DNA from: Hyphomicrobiales bacterium
GTDB lineage: Bacteria > Pseudomonadota > Alphaproteobacteria > Rhizobiales > Xanthobacteraceae
Assembly (NCBI GenBank): GCA_021732215.1
Contig: JAKFVL010000012.1
Location: 42,171-106,170 of the forward strand
Direction of reading: 5' to 3'
Length of the DNA: 64,000 nucleotides
The notes beneath the pieces are model-generated. The model saw only the letters and a list, made by a program, of their open reading frames with translations. It searched no databases and was not told the origin of the DNA. Position 1 is the stretch's first letter, and every line of letters begins with the position of its first letter. Shown here one piece after another: positions 16,816 to 26,361 of the stretch. The translations under genes were made by a program, and so were the position numbers.

Positions 16816-19793
16816 TACGACTTCTCCCTTGATTCATTTCCGAGACTCAGCGCCAGCACTTGCGCGACGTGCATGGCTCCTCGCCCCGACCCATCCTTTA
16901 TCTGATGCCGGCACGACGTGCCATCGGCCACGATCAGCGTATCCTTGTCAGCCTTGCGCACGGCAGGCAACAGCGAAGCCTCTGCCATTTGCATCGAGAC
17001 ATCGTAGGTGTCCGCACCATAGCCGAAGGCGCCTGCCATGCCGCAGCAACTCGACTCGATGGTTTCGACACTCAGGCCTGGCACCAGCCGCAACACTTCT
17101 TCCACCGGTTTGAATGCGCCGAACGATTTTTGATGGCAATGACCGTGAACCAATGCTTTCGCGGCAACCGGTTGCAGCGGCAAATGCAGCCGACCGGATT
17201 TTGCCTCGCGCTCCAGAAACTCCTCCAGCAACAGCGCGTGAGCGCTGATCCTCTTCGCTGCGGCGTCGGAGCGCAACGACAGCAGCTCGTCGCGCAGCGT
17301 CAGCAGGCAACTTGGCTCGAGCCCGACGATTGGCACGCCGCGTGCGGCAAACGGCGATAACGTCTCGACCAAACGATCGAGCTCGGCGCGCGCCTGATCG
17401 ACCAGACCTGCGGACAAAAACGTTCTTCCGCAGCACAACGGACGCGAGCCGGACACCGGTTTTGGCAGATGCACGCGATAGCCGCCGGCAACAAGTACAC
17501 GCAGCGCCGCATCGAGATTCTCGCGCTCATAGGCGCGATTGAAAGTATCCGCGAACAGCACCACTTCGGGTCCGTTGGCATTGCCGACAGACATTTCGAC
17601 AGGCCTGAACGTATCGGTGCGCCATTCCGGTAGCTTGCGCTGCGCGCTGATGCCCGCAATGTTCTCGAATAGCCAGCGCAGCGCGCCGCTTCGGTTGCGC
17701 AGGTTCGCCAGTGGCGCGATCCTTGAAAAGAAACCTGCATAGCGCGGCAGATAGCCGACCAGACGATCACGCAGCGGCAGGCCATGTTTCGCAACGCGCG
17801 CGGCCAGCACTTCGATCTTCATCTTCGCCATGTCGACGCCGGTCGGGCATTCATGACGGCAGGCCTTGCACGAGACGCACAGCTTCAGCGTGTCCCTCAT
17901 GGCGTCGGACGAAAGCGCATCCGCACCCAACTGACCGGAGATCGCGAGCCGCAGCGTGTTAGCGCGGCCGCGCGTGACGTCCTGCTCGTTGCGGGTGGCG
18001 CGATAGGACGGACACATCACTCCGCCCTCGAGCTTGCGGCAAGCGCCGTTGTTGTTGCACATCTCGACAGCGCCCTGGAAGCCGCTGCCTGCACCTGAAT
18101 AGGCGGACCAATCGAGTGCGGTTTTCAAATCGCCGGCGCGATAGCCAGGCGGATACCGAAACAGCGAGCGATCGTCCATCTTCGGCGGATCGACGATCTT
18201 GCCCGGATTGAGAATGTTCTCCGGATCGAAGCGGTGCTTGATCTCTCCGAATGCCGCGACGATGCGCGAGCCAAACATGCTCTCGTGAAACTCCGAACGC
18301 ACCAGCCCGTCACCATGCTCGCCGGAATGGGACCCCTTGTATTCGCGCACCAGAGCGAATGCCTCTTCGGCGATCGCACGCATGGCCCTAACGTCCTTCT
18401 CCAGCTTGAGATTGAGGACGGGACGGACGTGAAGGCAGCCTTCGGAGGCGTGAGCATACATCGTGCCCCGCGTGCCGTGCTTCTCAAACACACGATTGAG
18501 ACGATCAGTGTAGTCGGCGAGATGCACCAGCGGAACGGCGCAATCCTCGACAAATGAGACCGGCTTGCCCTCTTGCTTCATCGACATCATCACATTGAGA
18601 CCGGCCGCGCGAAAATCCGCGATGCCTGCCTGCAATGCCGGCTCGATCACATCGACCACGCCACCCCATTTGCGCAGCGGATGTGTCCAGCCGAAGCCGA
18701 GATCGCTCATAAGTTCGCCGAGTTGTCCGAGGCGGCGAAGGTTTTCCTCCTGATTTTCCTCGGCAAACTCCACGATCAGCAGCGCGTCCGGATCGCCGCG
18801 AACCGCCGTTTCGATAATGGGCCGGAACATCGCGATGTCGCGACCGAGGCCAATCATGGTCTTGTCGACGAGCTCGACGGCGATCGGTTTCAGCTTCACC
18901 AGATGCTGGGCGGCATCCATTGCCTCGTAAAAGCTGCCGAAGTGGCAAACGCCAAGAACCTTGTTGCGGATCACCGGCCACAGTTTCAGCTCGACCTGCG
19001 TGGTGAAGGCGAGCGTCCCTTCCGATCCTACCAGCAGATGCGCCAGGTTGTTTTGCGCATTGCGCGGCGTTAGCGCATCGAGATTGTAACCGCCGACACG
19101 GCGCTGGACCTGCGGAAAACGTTCCGCAATCTCGCCGGCTTCGCGCTCGCCGAGCGCCAGCATATCGCGAAACAGGCCATGGCTGTCGTCATGGTTCGCA
19201 AGCAACGCCGTATCGCGATCGGTCAGGCCGAAGCGCATCAGGCCCCCGTCGGCAAGCGCCGCCTCCATCGACAGCGTGTTGTCGCGCATGGTGCCGTAAC
19301 GCAGCGAGCGGCCGCCGCAAGAATTATTGCCGGCCATGCCGCCGATGGTCGCTCGCGATGCCGTCGACACATCCACCGGAAACCACAGGCCATGCTTCTT
19401 CAGTTGCCGATTGAGATCGTCCAGCACGATGCCCGGCTGCACGATGCACGTCCGGTTCGCGACATCGAGCGCCAGAATTTTGTTGAGATGCTTCGAGACA
19501 TCGATGACCAGACCATCGTTGATAGTCTGTCCGCATTGCGACGTGCCGCCACCACGCGGCGTCACCTTGCGTCCGTCGTCGCGCGCGATCGCCATTGCAC
19601 GCAGCGCCTCTTCCGTGGTCCGCGGAACGACGACACCGAACGGGACCATCTGATAGAACGACGCATCCGTCGCGTACCGCCCCCGGCTGAACGGATCGAA
19701 CAGCACATCGCCTGTGATTTCGCGCGACAGTTTTGCAGCCAGCGCGCTGTTCGCGCCTGAAATCACACGTTCATGATTGTGATTTGCTGCCAT
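16815..19793 (-). CDS. FAD-binding / 4Fe-4S / CCG-domain 2-hydroxy-acid oxidase (GlcD-GlcF fusion, YdiJ type)
   Basis: A 992-residue fusion. The N-terminal VAO-type FAD domain carries TPRGGGTSQCGQTINDGLVI and MAGNNSCGGRSLRYG; the FAD-oxidase C-terminal domain ends near HRFDPENILNPGKIVDPP. A ferredoxin motif CVSCKACRHECPTGVD follows at roughly residue 640, then two CCG-type cysteine blocks (CCGRTFLSAG, HGHCHQKSFGAF, SSCCGMAGAFGYG). This is the architecture of YdiJ / D-2-hydroxyglutarate or D-lactate dehydrogenases, combining glycolate-oxidase subunits GlcD and GlcF. Expected: membrane-associated oxidation of a D-2-hydroxy acid with electrons to quinone. The coupled GlcG-like gene and the nearby glyoxylate aminotransferase favour glycolate or a related acid. 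Confidence 0.92.
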   Translation of the reverse strand: MAANHNHERVISGANSALAAKLSREITGDVLFDPFSRGRYATDASFYQMVPFGVVVPRTTEEALRAMAIARDDGRKVTPRGGGTSQCGQTINDGLVIDVSKHLNKILALDVANRTCIVQPGIVLDDLNRQLKKHGLWFPVDVSTASRATIGGMAGNNSCGGRSLRYGTMRDNTLSMEAALADGGLMRFGLTDRDTALLANHDDSHGLFRDMLALGEREAGEIAERFPQVQRRVGGYNLDALTPRNAQNNLAHLLVGSEGTLAFTTQVELKLWPVIRNKVLGVCHFGSFYEAMDAAQHLVKLKPIAVELVDKTMIGLGRDIAMFRPIIETAVRGDPDALLIVEFAEENQEENLRRLGQLGELMSDLGFGWTHPLRKWGGVVDVIEPALQAGIADFRAAGLNVMMSMKQEGKPVSFVEDCAVPLVHLADYTDRLNRVFEKHGTRGTMYAHASEGCLHVRPVLNLKLEKDVRAMRAIAEEAFALVREYKGSHSGEHGDGLVRSEFHESMFGSRIVAAFGEIKHRFDPENILNPGKIVDPPKMDDRSLFRYPPGYRAGDLKTALDWSAYSGAGSGFQGAVEMCNNNGACRKLEGGVMCPSYRATRNEQDVTRGRANTLRLAISGQLGADALSSDAMRDTLKLCVSCKACRHECPTGVDMAKMKIEVLAARVAKHGLPLRDRLVGYLPRYAGFFSRIAPLANLRNRSGALRWLFENIAGISAQRKLPEWRTDTFRPVEMSVGNANGPEVVLFADTFNRAYERENLDAALRVLVAGGYRVHLPKPVSGSRPLCCGRTFLSAGLVDQARAELDRLVETLSPFAARGVPIVGLEPSCLLTLRDELLSLRSDAAAKRISAHALLLEEFLEREAKSGRLHLPLQPVAAKALVHGHCHQKSFGAFKPVEEVLRLVPGLSVETIESSCCGMAGAFGYGADTYDVSMQMAEASLLPAVRKADKDTLIVADGTSCRHQIKDGSGRGAMHVAQVLALSLGNESREKS

Positions 19794-19866
19794 GAAGCTG
19801 TCTTGAGATTGCCGTTACGTTTTTCGCCCGGCTTTCGGGCGTCATGGCGCGATTAAGGCGAGGCTA

Positions 19867-20583
19867 TCAGTCCGCCGGCTGCAGGTTTGGAGCGGAAGCG
19901 GACGCCGAGCTCTGCTCGCGCAGGTATTTACAGACCGCCTCGCGCTTCTTTTGCATATGATCGAACATCTTCAATCCTAACTCCTCGCCGGCACGGCGGC
20001 GCAGCGCGTCGAGAATCGCTTCATGCTCCCGCATCGCATCGCCAAGGCGATCGCTATTGAGATTGGCGGCGTACCGCAGACGCCTGATCACGGCGTTGGC
20101 GCTGGCATAGTTCGCGCTCAGCACCGGATTGGCAGCGGCATCCACAATCGCCTGATGTATCTGCTGATTTAGACGGAAATAGTCATTCAACTCACGGCGC
20201 ATGTAGTGCGTGTACATCTCCAGATGAATGCACTCGATTTGCGCAATCCCCTCGTCGGAAATCCGCTCGCAGGCGAGCCGCCCGGCCACGAAATCCAGAC
20301 CTGCGATAACCTCGAACAGATTGCGGATGTCGCTTTCGGAAAACTGGCGTACCCGCGCACCGCGATTGGCCAGCAACTCGATCAGCCCTTCGGCGGCGAG
20401 GACCTTCAGCGCCTCCCGCAGGGGCGTTCGCGATACATCGAACTTTTCGCAGAGTTCGCGTTCCGGGATGCGCGCGCCCGGCGCGAGGTCGCCTTCGACG
20501 ATGTAATCGCGCAATTGCCCCAGCAAATCGTCATGAAGCGACGTCGGCTGGCTTTCCACGATCTCGAAACTTCTGGTTCGCAT
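19867..20583 (-). CDS. GntR-family regulator (FadR/FCD subgroup)
   Basis: DNA-binding repressor or activator of about 238 residues. The winged helix is HDDLLGQLRDYIVEGDLAPG, then PERELCEKFDVSRTPLREAL; the FCD ligand domain follows (YFRLNQQIHQAIVDAAANP, MREHEAILDALRRR). FCD metal-binding acidic and histidine positions are visible. I place the start at MRTRSFEIVE because the first 48 residues of the longer frame look non-coding. It is divergent from the aminotransferase-tct operon and downstream of the FAD oxidase start, so it probably senses the organic acid handled by this locus. Confidence 0.9.
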   Translation of the reverse strand: MRTRSFEIVESQPTSLHDDLLGQLRDYIVEGDLAPGARIPERELCEKFDVSRTPLREALKVLAAEGLIELLANRGARVRQFSESDIRNLFEVIAGLDFVAGRLACERISDEGIAQIECIHLEMYTHYMRRELNDYFRLNQQIHQAIVDAAANPVLSANYASANAVIRRLRYAANLNSDRLGDAMREHEAILDALRRRAGEELGLKMFDHMQKKREAVCKYLREQSSASASAPNLQPAD

Positions 20584-20656
20584 GAGATGATTCAATGACG
20601 CCACCCATGGGAGAATTGTCGGCAAAAATATCGGTATGGTCGCGCAAAATTGCTCG

Positions 20657-20677
20657 GCACTGCACCATATACAGTGC
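20657..20677. promoter_or_regulatory. Inverted repeat in GntR/aminotransferase divergent promoter
   Basis: GCACTG-N9-CAGTGC is a perfect inverted repeat midway in the divergent region. It is 74 bp upstream of the regulator start and 98 bp upstream of the aminotransferase start. Its position suits autoregulation plus control of the operon, though it does not match the common TNGTNNNACNA FCD consensus. Confidence 0.35.
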
Positions 20678-20775
20678 TTTAGCTCAATTCGCCGTTGTGT
20701 TAAAGCGCCAACCGAATACAATTCCATTCACTCAAGGCATTCGTGCCCTGAAATTTGCATTCAATCGAGGTTGAG

Positions 20776-21981
20776 ATGGCGCTTCACACCGGCAGGCATT
20801 TTCTTCAAATCCCGGGGCCAACCAACGTACCTGATCGCGTTCTGCGCGCGATGGATATGCCGACCATCGATCATCGCGGTCCTGAATTCGCGGAACTCGG
20901 ACTGCGCGTGATCGAGGGTAGCAAGAAGATTTTCAAGACCGAGCAACCGGTCATCATCTATCCATCTTCCGGCACAGGCGCGTGGGAAGCCGCGATCGTC
21001 AACACGCTGTCCCCGGGCGACAAGGTCCTGATGGCAGAGACCGGCCAGTTTGCCACCCTGTGGCGCAATCTCGCCGAGAAATTCAAACTTCAGGTTGATT
21101 TCATACCGGGCGACTGGCGCCACGGCGCAAGCGCCGAGCAGATCGAGGCGCGCCTGCAGGCCGACAAGGCTCATGAGATCAAGGCCGTGATGGTGGTTCA
21201 CAGCGAAACTTCGACCGGTTGCATCACCGATATTCCGGCTGTTCGCAAGGCGATGGATCGCGCCAAGCACCCGGCGCTGCTGCTTGTCGATGCCATCTCC
21301 TCGCTCGGCTCCGTCGAATACGAGCACGACGCTTGGGGCGCCGACGTGACCGTCAGTTGTTCTCAGAAGGGCCTGATGCTTCCGCCGGGTCTGGGTTTCA
21401 ACGCGGTGTCGGAAAAGGCTCTGGCGACAGCGAAGAAGAATTCATCGATCCGTTCTTATTGGGATTGGCACGAGATCATCGCGGCGAACAGGCTTGGTTC
21501 ATGGGTCTACACGCCCGCTACAAACATGCTTTATGGCCTCGATGTTGCGATTGAGATGCTGCTCGAGGAAGGTCTCGACAATGTCTTTGCCCGCCACAAG
21601 CGGCATTCTGCAGCATCGCGCGCGGCCGCCCGCGCCTGGGAGCTTGAAGTGCTGTGCCAAGAGGCGTCAGCGCACTCCCCGATTCTGACTGCAATCATGA
21701 TGCCAGAAGGCCACGATGCGGATCGCTTCCGCAAGGTCGTGCTCGACAAGTTCGATATGTCTCTGGGTTCAGGTCTCGGCAAAGTCAAAGGTAAGATTTT
21801 CCGCATTGGCCACATCGGTCACTTCAACGATCTGATGCTGATGGGAACGCTAGCAGGAGTTGAGATGGGGCTCGATCTTGCGGGAATACCGCATCGCGCC
21901 GGCGGGGTGCTGGCAGCGATGGATGTCTTGAAGCGATCGGAGGTTATCCCGATGACTCAGCCTCGTACCGCTGTCGCCTAA
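20776..21981 (+). CDS. Serine-glyoxylate-type aminotransferase (class V)
   Basis: PLP-dependent aminotransferase, about 401 residues from MALHTGRHFLQIPGPTNVPD, a start typical of serine-glyoxylate aminotransferases. The PLP lysine is in VSCSQKGLMLPPGL; VHSETSTGCITDIP and LLVDAISSLGSVEYEHDAWG supply cofactor contacts. It would convert serine + glyoxylate to hydroxypyruvate + glycine. It heads a rightward operon with a TctCBA transporter and is divergent from a GntR regulator. Glyoxylate could be delivered by the FAD/Fe-S 2-hydroxy-acid oxidase next door. A second, partial family member lies at the window start. Confidence 0.92.
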   Translation: MALHTGRHFLQIPGPTNVPDRVLRAMDMPTIDHRGPEFAELGLRVIEGSKKIFKTEQPVIIYPSSGTGAWEAAIVNTLSPGDKVLMAETGQFATLWRNLAEKFKLQVDFIPGDWRHGASAEQIEARLQADKAHEIKAVMVVHSETSTGCITDIPAVRKAMDRAKHPALLLVDAISSLGSVEYEHDAWGADVTVSCSQKGLMLPPGLGFNAVSEKALATAKKNSSIRSYWDWHEIIAANRLGSWVYTPATNMLYGLDVAIEMLLEEGLDNVFARHKRHSAASRAAARAWELEVLCQEASAHSPILTAIMMPEGHDADRFRKVVLDKFDMSLGSGLGKVKGKIFRIGHIGHFNDLMLMGTLAGVEMGLDLAGIPHRAGGVLAAMDVLKRSEVIPMTQPRTAVA

Positions 21982-22085
21982 GATTGACTTGAGGAATTAA
22001 CGCGGAGACCCGATAAGCTCCGGCGATCGGAAGCACATTAAAGAGCCGGCCAACAGGCTCTTGTCCAATTCAGGGAGGAAAATAC

Positions 22086-23075
22086 ATGAGCTACTTTACC
22101 AGAACCGCGACCGCGGTCGCGGCGCTTCTCTTTTCTGCCCCGGCGATAGCGGCATGGGAACCGACCAAGCCGGTCGAGATCGTCGTTGCCGCGGGCGCAG
22201 GTGGCGCTTCCGATCAGATGGCCCGCATGATGCAGGCCGCGATCCAGAAGAACAATCTGATGAAGCAACCGATGGTCGTTTCGCTGAAAGGCGGCGCGTC
22301 CGGTGCGGAAGCCCTGATTTACATGAAGAGTAGCGAAGGCGATGCCAACAAGGTGTTGATCGCCTACTCGCTAATCTACATGCTGCCGCTCTCTGCGAAA
22401 ATTCCCTTCAACTGGCGCGAACTCACCCCCGTATCGGTTGTGGCGATGGATCAGTTCGTCCTCTGGAGCAATGCATCCAAGCCCTACAAGAACGTCAAGG
22501 ACTTCATCGAGGCCGCCAAGGCCTCGGGCACCCCGTTCAAGATGGGCGGCACCGGCTCCAAGCGTGAGGATCAGGTTCTCACCGTCTTCACCGAGAAGAA
22601 GACCGGTGCGAAGTTCAACTATCTGCCCTATAAATCCGGCGGTGAAGCTGCGACCCAGCTCGTTGGCAACCATATCGACGCCAACGTCAACAACCCGTCC
22701 GAAAATCTCGAAGTCTGGCGCGCCGGTCAGGTGAAAGCGCTTTGCGTGTTCGACAAGGAGCGTATCAACTACACGAACAAGGTCACCGACACGCAGTCGT
22801 GGAAAGATATTCCGACCTGCAAGGAAGAAGGCCTCGACGTCCAGTATCTGATGCTGCGCGCCATGTTCCTCCCCGGCAAGGTGACCGACGATCAAAAGGC
22901 CTTCTATGTCGATCTGTTCAAGAAGGTCACCGAAACCCCGGAATACAAGGATTACATGGAAAAGCAGGCGCTGAAGCCCGTCTATATGACCGGCGAAGCG
23001 ATGACCAAATTCCTTGGTGAAGACGATGCCGTCAACACGGCGTTGATGAACGAAGCCGGCTTCGTCGCGAAGTAA
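22086..23075 (+). CDS. tctC: Tripartite tricarboxylate transporter receptor (Bug/TctC)
   Basis: Periplasmic solute receptor of 329 residues with a signal peptide ending about SAPAIAAWEP. The Bug-family core is VEIVVAAGAGGASDQMARMM near the mature N-terminus and KMGGTGSKREDQVLTVFTEK mid-protein. AGGGAGGAAAATAC precedes the ATG, a strong ribosome site. It captures a carboxylate for the TctAB membrane pair that follows. Binding specificity cannot be read; the operon partner (glyoxylate aminotransferase) suggests a small hydroxy or keto acid. Confidence 0.92.
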   Translation: MSYFTRTATAVAALLFSAPAIAAWEPTKPVEIVVAAGAGGASDQMARMMQAAIQKNNLMKQPMVVSLKGGASGAEALIYMKSSEGDANKVLIAYSLIYMLPLSAKIPFNWRELTPVSVVAMDQFVLWSNASKPYKNVKDFIEAAKASGTPFKMGGTGSKREDQVLTVFTEKKTGAKFNYLPYKSGGEAATQLVGNHIDANVNNPSENLEVWRAGQVKALCVFDKERINYTNKVTDTQSWKDIPTCKEEGLDVQYLMLRAMFLPGKVTDDQKAFYVDLFKKVTETPEYKDYMEKQALKPVYMTGEAMTKFLGEDDAVNTALMNEAGFVAK

Positions 23076-23170
23076 TCACGCGCAAAAAACAGTCCTGAGG
23101 CTCCGGCCCTGTACGGGTGCGGAGCCTCAGAGCATCTTATCGAGCCCCGATTGCGCTGAACGGAAACTCA

Positions 23171-23713
23171 ATGCCCAACTCCGACATGGAAATTGTCGTC
23201 GACGATCCGACGGCTCCTGACGACAACTCACCGGCTGTGACGAGCAAGCGCACAGTCGATCTGATCGTATCCCTTCTTCTGATTGCATTCGCTATCCTGA
23301 TGGCATGGGACAACCAGCGAACCGGCGCATCGTGGGATTCAAGCGGACCGCAGGCAGGCTACTTTCCGTTTTATCTGTCGCTCATTCTTGGCGGAGCTGC
23401 GTTGTTCGGATTCGTCAAAACGCTGATGGAGCCCGCCAGCGAGGCTAAGGCGTTTGTCACACGTGCTCAACTCGGGCGCGTGATGGTGGTCCTGGTGCCG
23501 ACGTTCCTGTTCTGCCTCGCATTGAAGTTTCTCGGCCTCTATGTGTCGAGCTTCCTTCTGATTTGCGGCTTCATGGGTTTTGTCGGCAAGATTGCGTGGT
23601 GGAAATCGCTGCTGACGGCGTTCATTTTCACGGCCGTGATGTTCATCGTCTTCGACGTCTATTTCGATGTTCTGATGCCGAAAGGCCCGCTGGAAGCATT
23701 GATCGGACGCTAG
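23171..23713 (+). CDS. tctB: TctB small membrane subunit of the TTT transporter
   Basis: About 180 residues with four hydrophobic spans (around LIVSLLLIAFAILMAW, YFPFYLSLILGGAALFGF, VMVVLVPTFLFCLALKF and LLICGFMGFVGKIAWW onward), as expected for TctB. The polar N-terminus of some 30 residues precedes the first span. I start at MPNSDMEIVV; an upstream GTG lacks a ribosome site. It lies between the receptor and tctA, the usual order in Bug/TTT operons, and associates with TctA. Confidence 0.88.
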   Translation: MPNSDMEIVVDDPTAPDDNSPAVTSKRTVDLIVSLLLIAFAILMAWDNQRTGASWDSSGPQAGYFPFYLSLILGGAALFGFVKTLMEPASEAKAFVTRAQLGRVMVVLVPTFLFCLALKFLGLYVSSFLLICGFMGFVGKIAWWKSLLTAFIFTAVMFIVFDVYFDVLMPKGPLEALIGR

Positions 23714-23802
23714 CCCTCGATTGCGTCGGCATGCTGCATGCTGAAGCAGTACGAAACCAGGCTCGAAGTAAACGAGCCGGATGAGATTCAGGAAACGGCA
23801 CT

Positions 23803-25314
23803 ATGGAAGCCCTTGGTTTGTTGATGCAAGGATTTGGCGTTCTTCTGACATGGAAGATCCTTGCCTTGATGATGGTCGGTCTCGTGCTCGGCATTTTCGT
23901 CGGTGTACTGCCAGGCCTCGGCGGACCCAACGGGGTCGCCATCCTGCTGCCGCTGACCTTCACGATGGACCCGACGTCGGCCATCGTCATGCTGTCGTGC
24001 ATATACTGGGGTGCGCTGTTTGGCGGCGCGATCACATCCATCCTGTTCAATATTCCGGGGGAAGCCTGGTCTGTCGCGACAACATTTGACGGCTACCCGA
24101 TGGCGCAACAGGGCAAAGCTGCGGAGGCCCTCACCGCCGCCTTCACCTCGTCGTTTATCGGGTCTTTCGCTGCGGTATTGCTGATCACGTTTCTCGCGCC
24201 GGCGATTTCCTCGTTTGCACTCAAGTTCGGACCGCCGGAGTTCTTTGCGGTCTATCTTTTGACCTTCTGCTCTTTCGTCGGACTCGGCCGCGAAGACAAG
24301 CATAAGACGATCATATCGATGTCGCTGGGCCTGCTGCTGGCAGGGATCGGACTCGATACGGTGTCGGGTCAATTACGCATGACTTTCGGATCGTCGGACA
24401 TGTTGCGCGGCGTCAACTTCCTTGTCGCCGTGATCGGACTTTTCGGCATCAGCGAAATCCTCCTGACGATGGAAGAGCGACTTGCGCTGCGCGGCCATGC
24501 CGCCAAGATCAGCTTGCGCACCGTTTGGCAGGTTTGGACCGATATGCCGCGTTACTGGGTGACGCTGCTGCGTTCGTCCGCAATCGGATGCTGGCTCGGC
24601 ATCACACCGGGGGGCGCCATTGCTGCGTCGTTCATGGGCTATAACCTTGCCAAGCGGTTCTCCAAGGATAAGGAGAGCTTTGGCAAAGGCCGGATCGAAG
24701 GCGTATTCGCGCCGGAAACCGCAGCGCACGCTTCAGGAACCGCTGCGCTACTCCCGATGCTGGCGCTTGGCATTCCAGGTTCAGGCACTGCCGCCATCCT
24801 GCTTGGCGGCCTGATGGTGTGGGGCCTCAATCCCGGCCCTCTTCTGTTTGTGGAGCATAAGGATTTCGTCTGGGGGCTGATCGCCTCGATGTATCTTGGT
24901 AACATCGTCGGGCTTATTCTCGTACTGTCGACCGTTCCAGTCTTTGCCGCGGTGTTGCGCGTGCCGTTTGCTGCTATCGCTCCAATGATTGTGGTCTCCT
25001 GCGCCATTGGTGCATTCGCCATCCAGAATGCGATGTTCGATATCTGGCTGATGCTGGTGTTCGGCGTGATCGGTTACGTTTTCAAGAAGATCGGCATTCC
25101 GCTCGCGCCGCTGACTCTGGCGCTTGTTCTTGGCAACCGAGCGGAAGATGCATTCCGCCTCTCCATGATCGGCGCCGAAGGCAATCTCGGCGTATTCTGG
25201 TCAAACAAGCTCGTCGGCACGATCACGACGCTGGCGATCGTTTTGCTGTTCTGGCCGATCCTCGATCGTTTGATCGCAGGCATCAGCAAGGCCCGCCGAC
25301 CCGCCAGAGCCTGA
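23803..25314 (+). CDS. tctA: TctA large membrane subunit of the TTT transporter
   Basis: A 503-residue polytopic permease. The N-terminal LPGLGGPNGVAILLPLTF and central ITPGGAIAASFMGYNLAKR motifs, and the repeat-like APETAAHASGTAALLPMLALGIPGSGTAA segment, are the hallmark of TctA. AGGAAA lies before the ATG. Secondary, ion-driven uptake of a carboxylate delivered by the receptor. It ends 16 bp from the convergent orphan Bug receptor. Confidence 0.94.
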   Translation: MEALGLLMQGFGVLLTWKILALMMVGLVLGIFVGVLPGLGGPNGVAILLPLTFTMDPTSAIVMLSCIYWGALFGGAITSILFNIPGEAWSVATTFDGYPMAQQGKAAEALTAAFTSSFIGSFAAVLLITFLAPAISSFALKFGPPEFFAVYLLTFCSFVGLGREDKHKTIISMSLGLLLAGIGLDTVSGQLRMTFGSSDMLRGVNFLVAVIGLFGISEILLTMEERLALRGHAAKISLRTVWQVWTDMPRYWVTLLRSSAIGCWLGITPGGAIAASFMGYNLAKRFSKDKESFGKGRIEGVFAPETAAHASGTAALLPMLALGIPGSGTAAILLGGLMVWGLNPGPLLFVEHKDFVWGLIASMYLGNIVGLILVLSTVPVFAAVLRVPFAAIAPMIVVSCAIGAFAIQNAMFDIWLMLVFGVIGYVFKKIGIPLAPLTLALVLGNRAEDAFRLSMIGAEGNLGVFWSNKLVGTITTLAIVLLFWPILDRLIAGISKARRPARA

Positions 25315-25330
25315 AGAAGAGCCAAGCAAT

Positions 25331-26305
25331 CTAGTCGTTGAGCCGGATGTTCGCGTCCTCGATAACTTTTGCGTATTTCGATGTATCGGCCTCGACCAGC
25401 GCACCGATTTCGCTGAGATTCATCGGCTCGACGACTTGTAGCGCCTGCCGCTCCAGCGCGCTGCGCACGGCGGGATCTTTAAGGACCGAACTGAAGCCAG
25501 CATGTATTTTATCGACGACCGGCTGAGGCGTTCCGCGGGGCACCGAGTAGCCATACCAGGCAACAACATTGATCTCCGGAAAGCCGGCTTCTGTCATGGT
25601 CGGAACGCTGGGAAGCATCGGCGATCGAGATTTGCCGAGCACGGCCAAAGGCCTTAGCGCTCCGGTCTGGATATGTTGGGCGACGAGTCCGATCGAAGCG
25701 ACCTTCATGTTGACCCGATTTGCGACGAGGTCAAGAATCGCCGCCGGCTGACCTCGATAAGGTATAGCCGTCATTTCCAGCTTTGCGGCGTTCAACATGA
25801 TTGCGGTGTTGAGGTGCTGCGATGTCCCCGTCCCGGGATTGGCATAGCTGGTGACGCCTGGACTTTTGCGGACATAGTCGACGAACTCTTTCATCGTATT
25901 GACCGGGAGAGCGGGATTGACGACCACCACCGACGGAGCCCAGACCACTGCTGCAACGGGAGTGAAACTCTTTTCGCTCCAGCGGACACTTGGCTGCATT
26001 CGCGGATTCGCAATCACGGCCGGGCTGAAAAATGTCCATGTGTAACCATCTGGTTCGGCACGCGACACCTGATCCCAGGCGATGTTGCCATTCGCTCCCG
26101 GCTTGGACTCGACAATGATCGGTTGATTCCATTGCTCGCTCAGCTTTTCGGCGACGATACGTGTAACGATATCGACGATACCGCCCGCAGGATAAGGCAA
26201 TAGAATCTGGATCCGGCGTGCAGGAAAATCGTTTTGCGCGATGCTCGCGCTGCCTGACATGACCAATGCGACGATCGTAAGCAGGAATGAACGAGCTAAG
26301 GCCAT
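25331..26305 (-). CDS. Orphan Bug/TctC-family receptor
   Basis: About 324 residues with a signal peptide (MALARSFLLTIVALVMSGSASIA). Bug landmarks: RRIQILLPYPAGGIVDIVTRIVAEKL and YANPGTGTSQHLN, then GAEWP-like C-terminal region. Start chosen at 26305 because AAGGATGGG lies just upstream; the 20 extra residues of the longer frame look non-coding. No TctAB partner on this strand; it follows an acyl-CoA dehydrogenase by 56 nt and may be co-transcribed with it. It may feed the TctAB pair opposite it or one elsewhere, or act as a sensor, as some Bug proteins do. Confidence 0.88.
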   Translation of the reverse strand: MALARSFLLTIVALVMSGSASIAQNDFPARRIQILLPYPAGGIVDIVTRIVAEKLSEQWNQPIIVESKPGANGNIAWDQVSRAEPDGYTWTFFSPAVIANPRMQPSVRWSEKSFTPVAAVVWAPSVVVVNPALPVNTMKEFVDYVRKSPGVTSYANPGTGTSQHLNTAIMLNAAKLEMTAIPYRGQPAAILDLVANRVNMKVASIGLVAQHIQTGALRPLAVLGKSRSPMLPSVPTMTEAGFPEINVVAWYGYSVPRGTPQPVVDKIHAGFSSVLKDPAVRSALERQALQVVEPMNLSEIGALVEADTSKYAKVIEDANIRLND

Positions 26306-26361
26306 TGTCCCATCCTTGATATGACCGAGATGACTACGTGACCTTGCATTCCAGAAGTCGT

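Noticed and set aside
19829..19843. gcccggctttcgggc hairpin between the oxidase and GntR genes
   Set aside because: Short stem with no T-run in either direction of transcription; not supported as a terminator.
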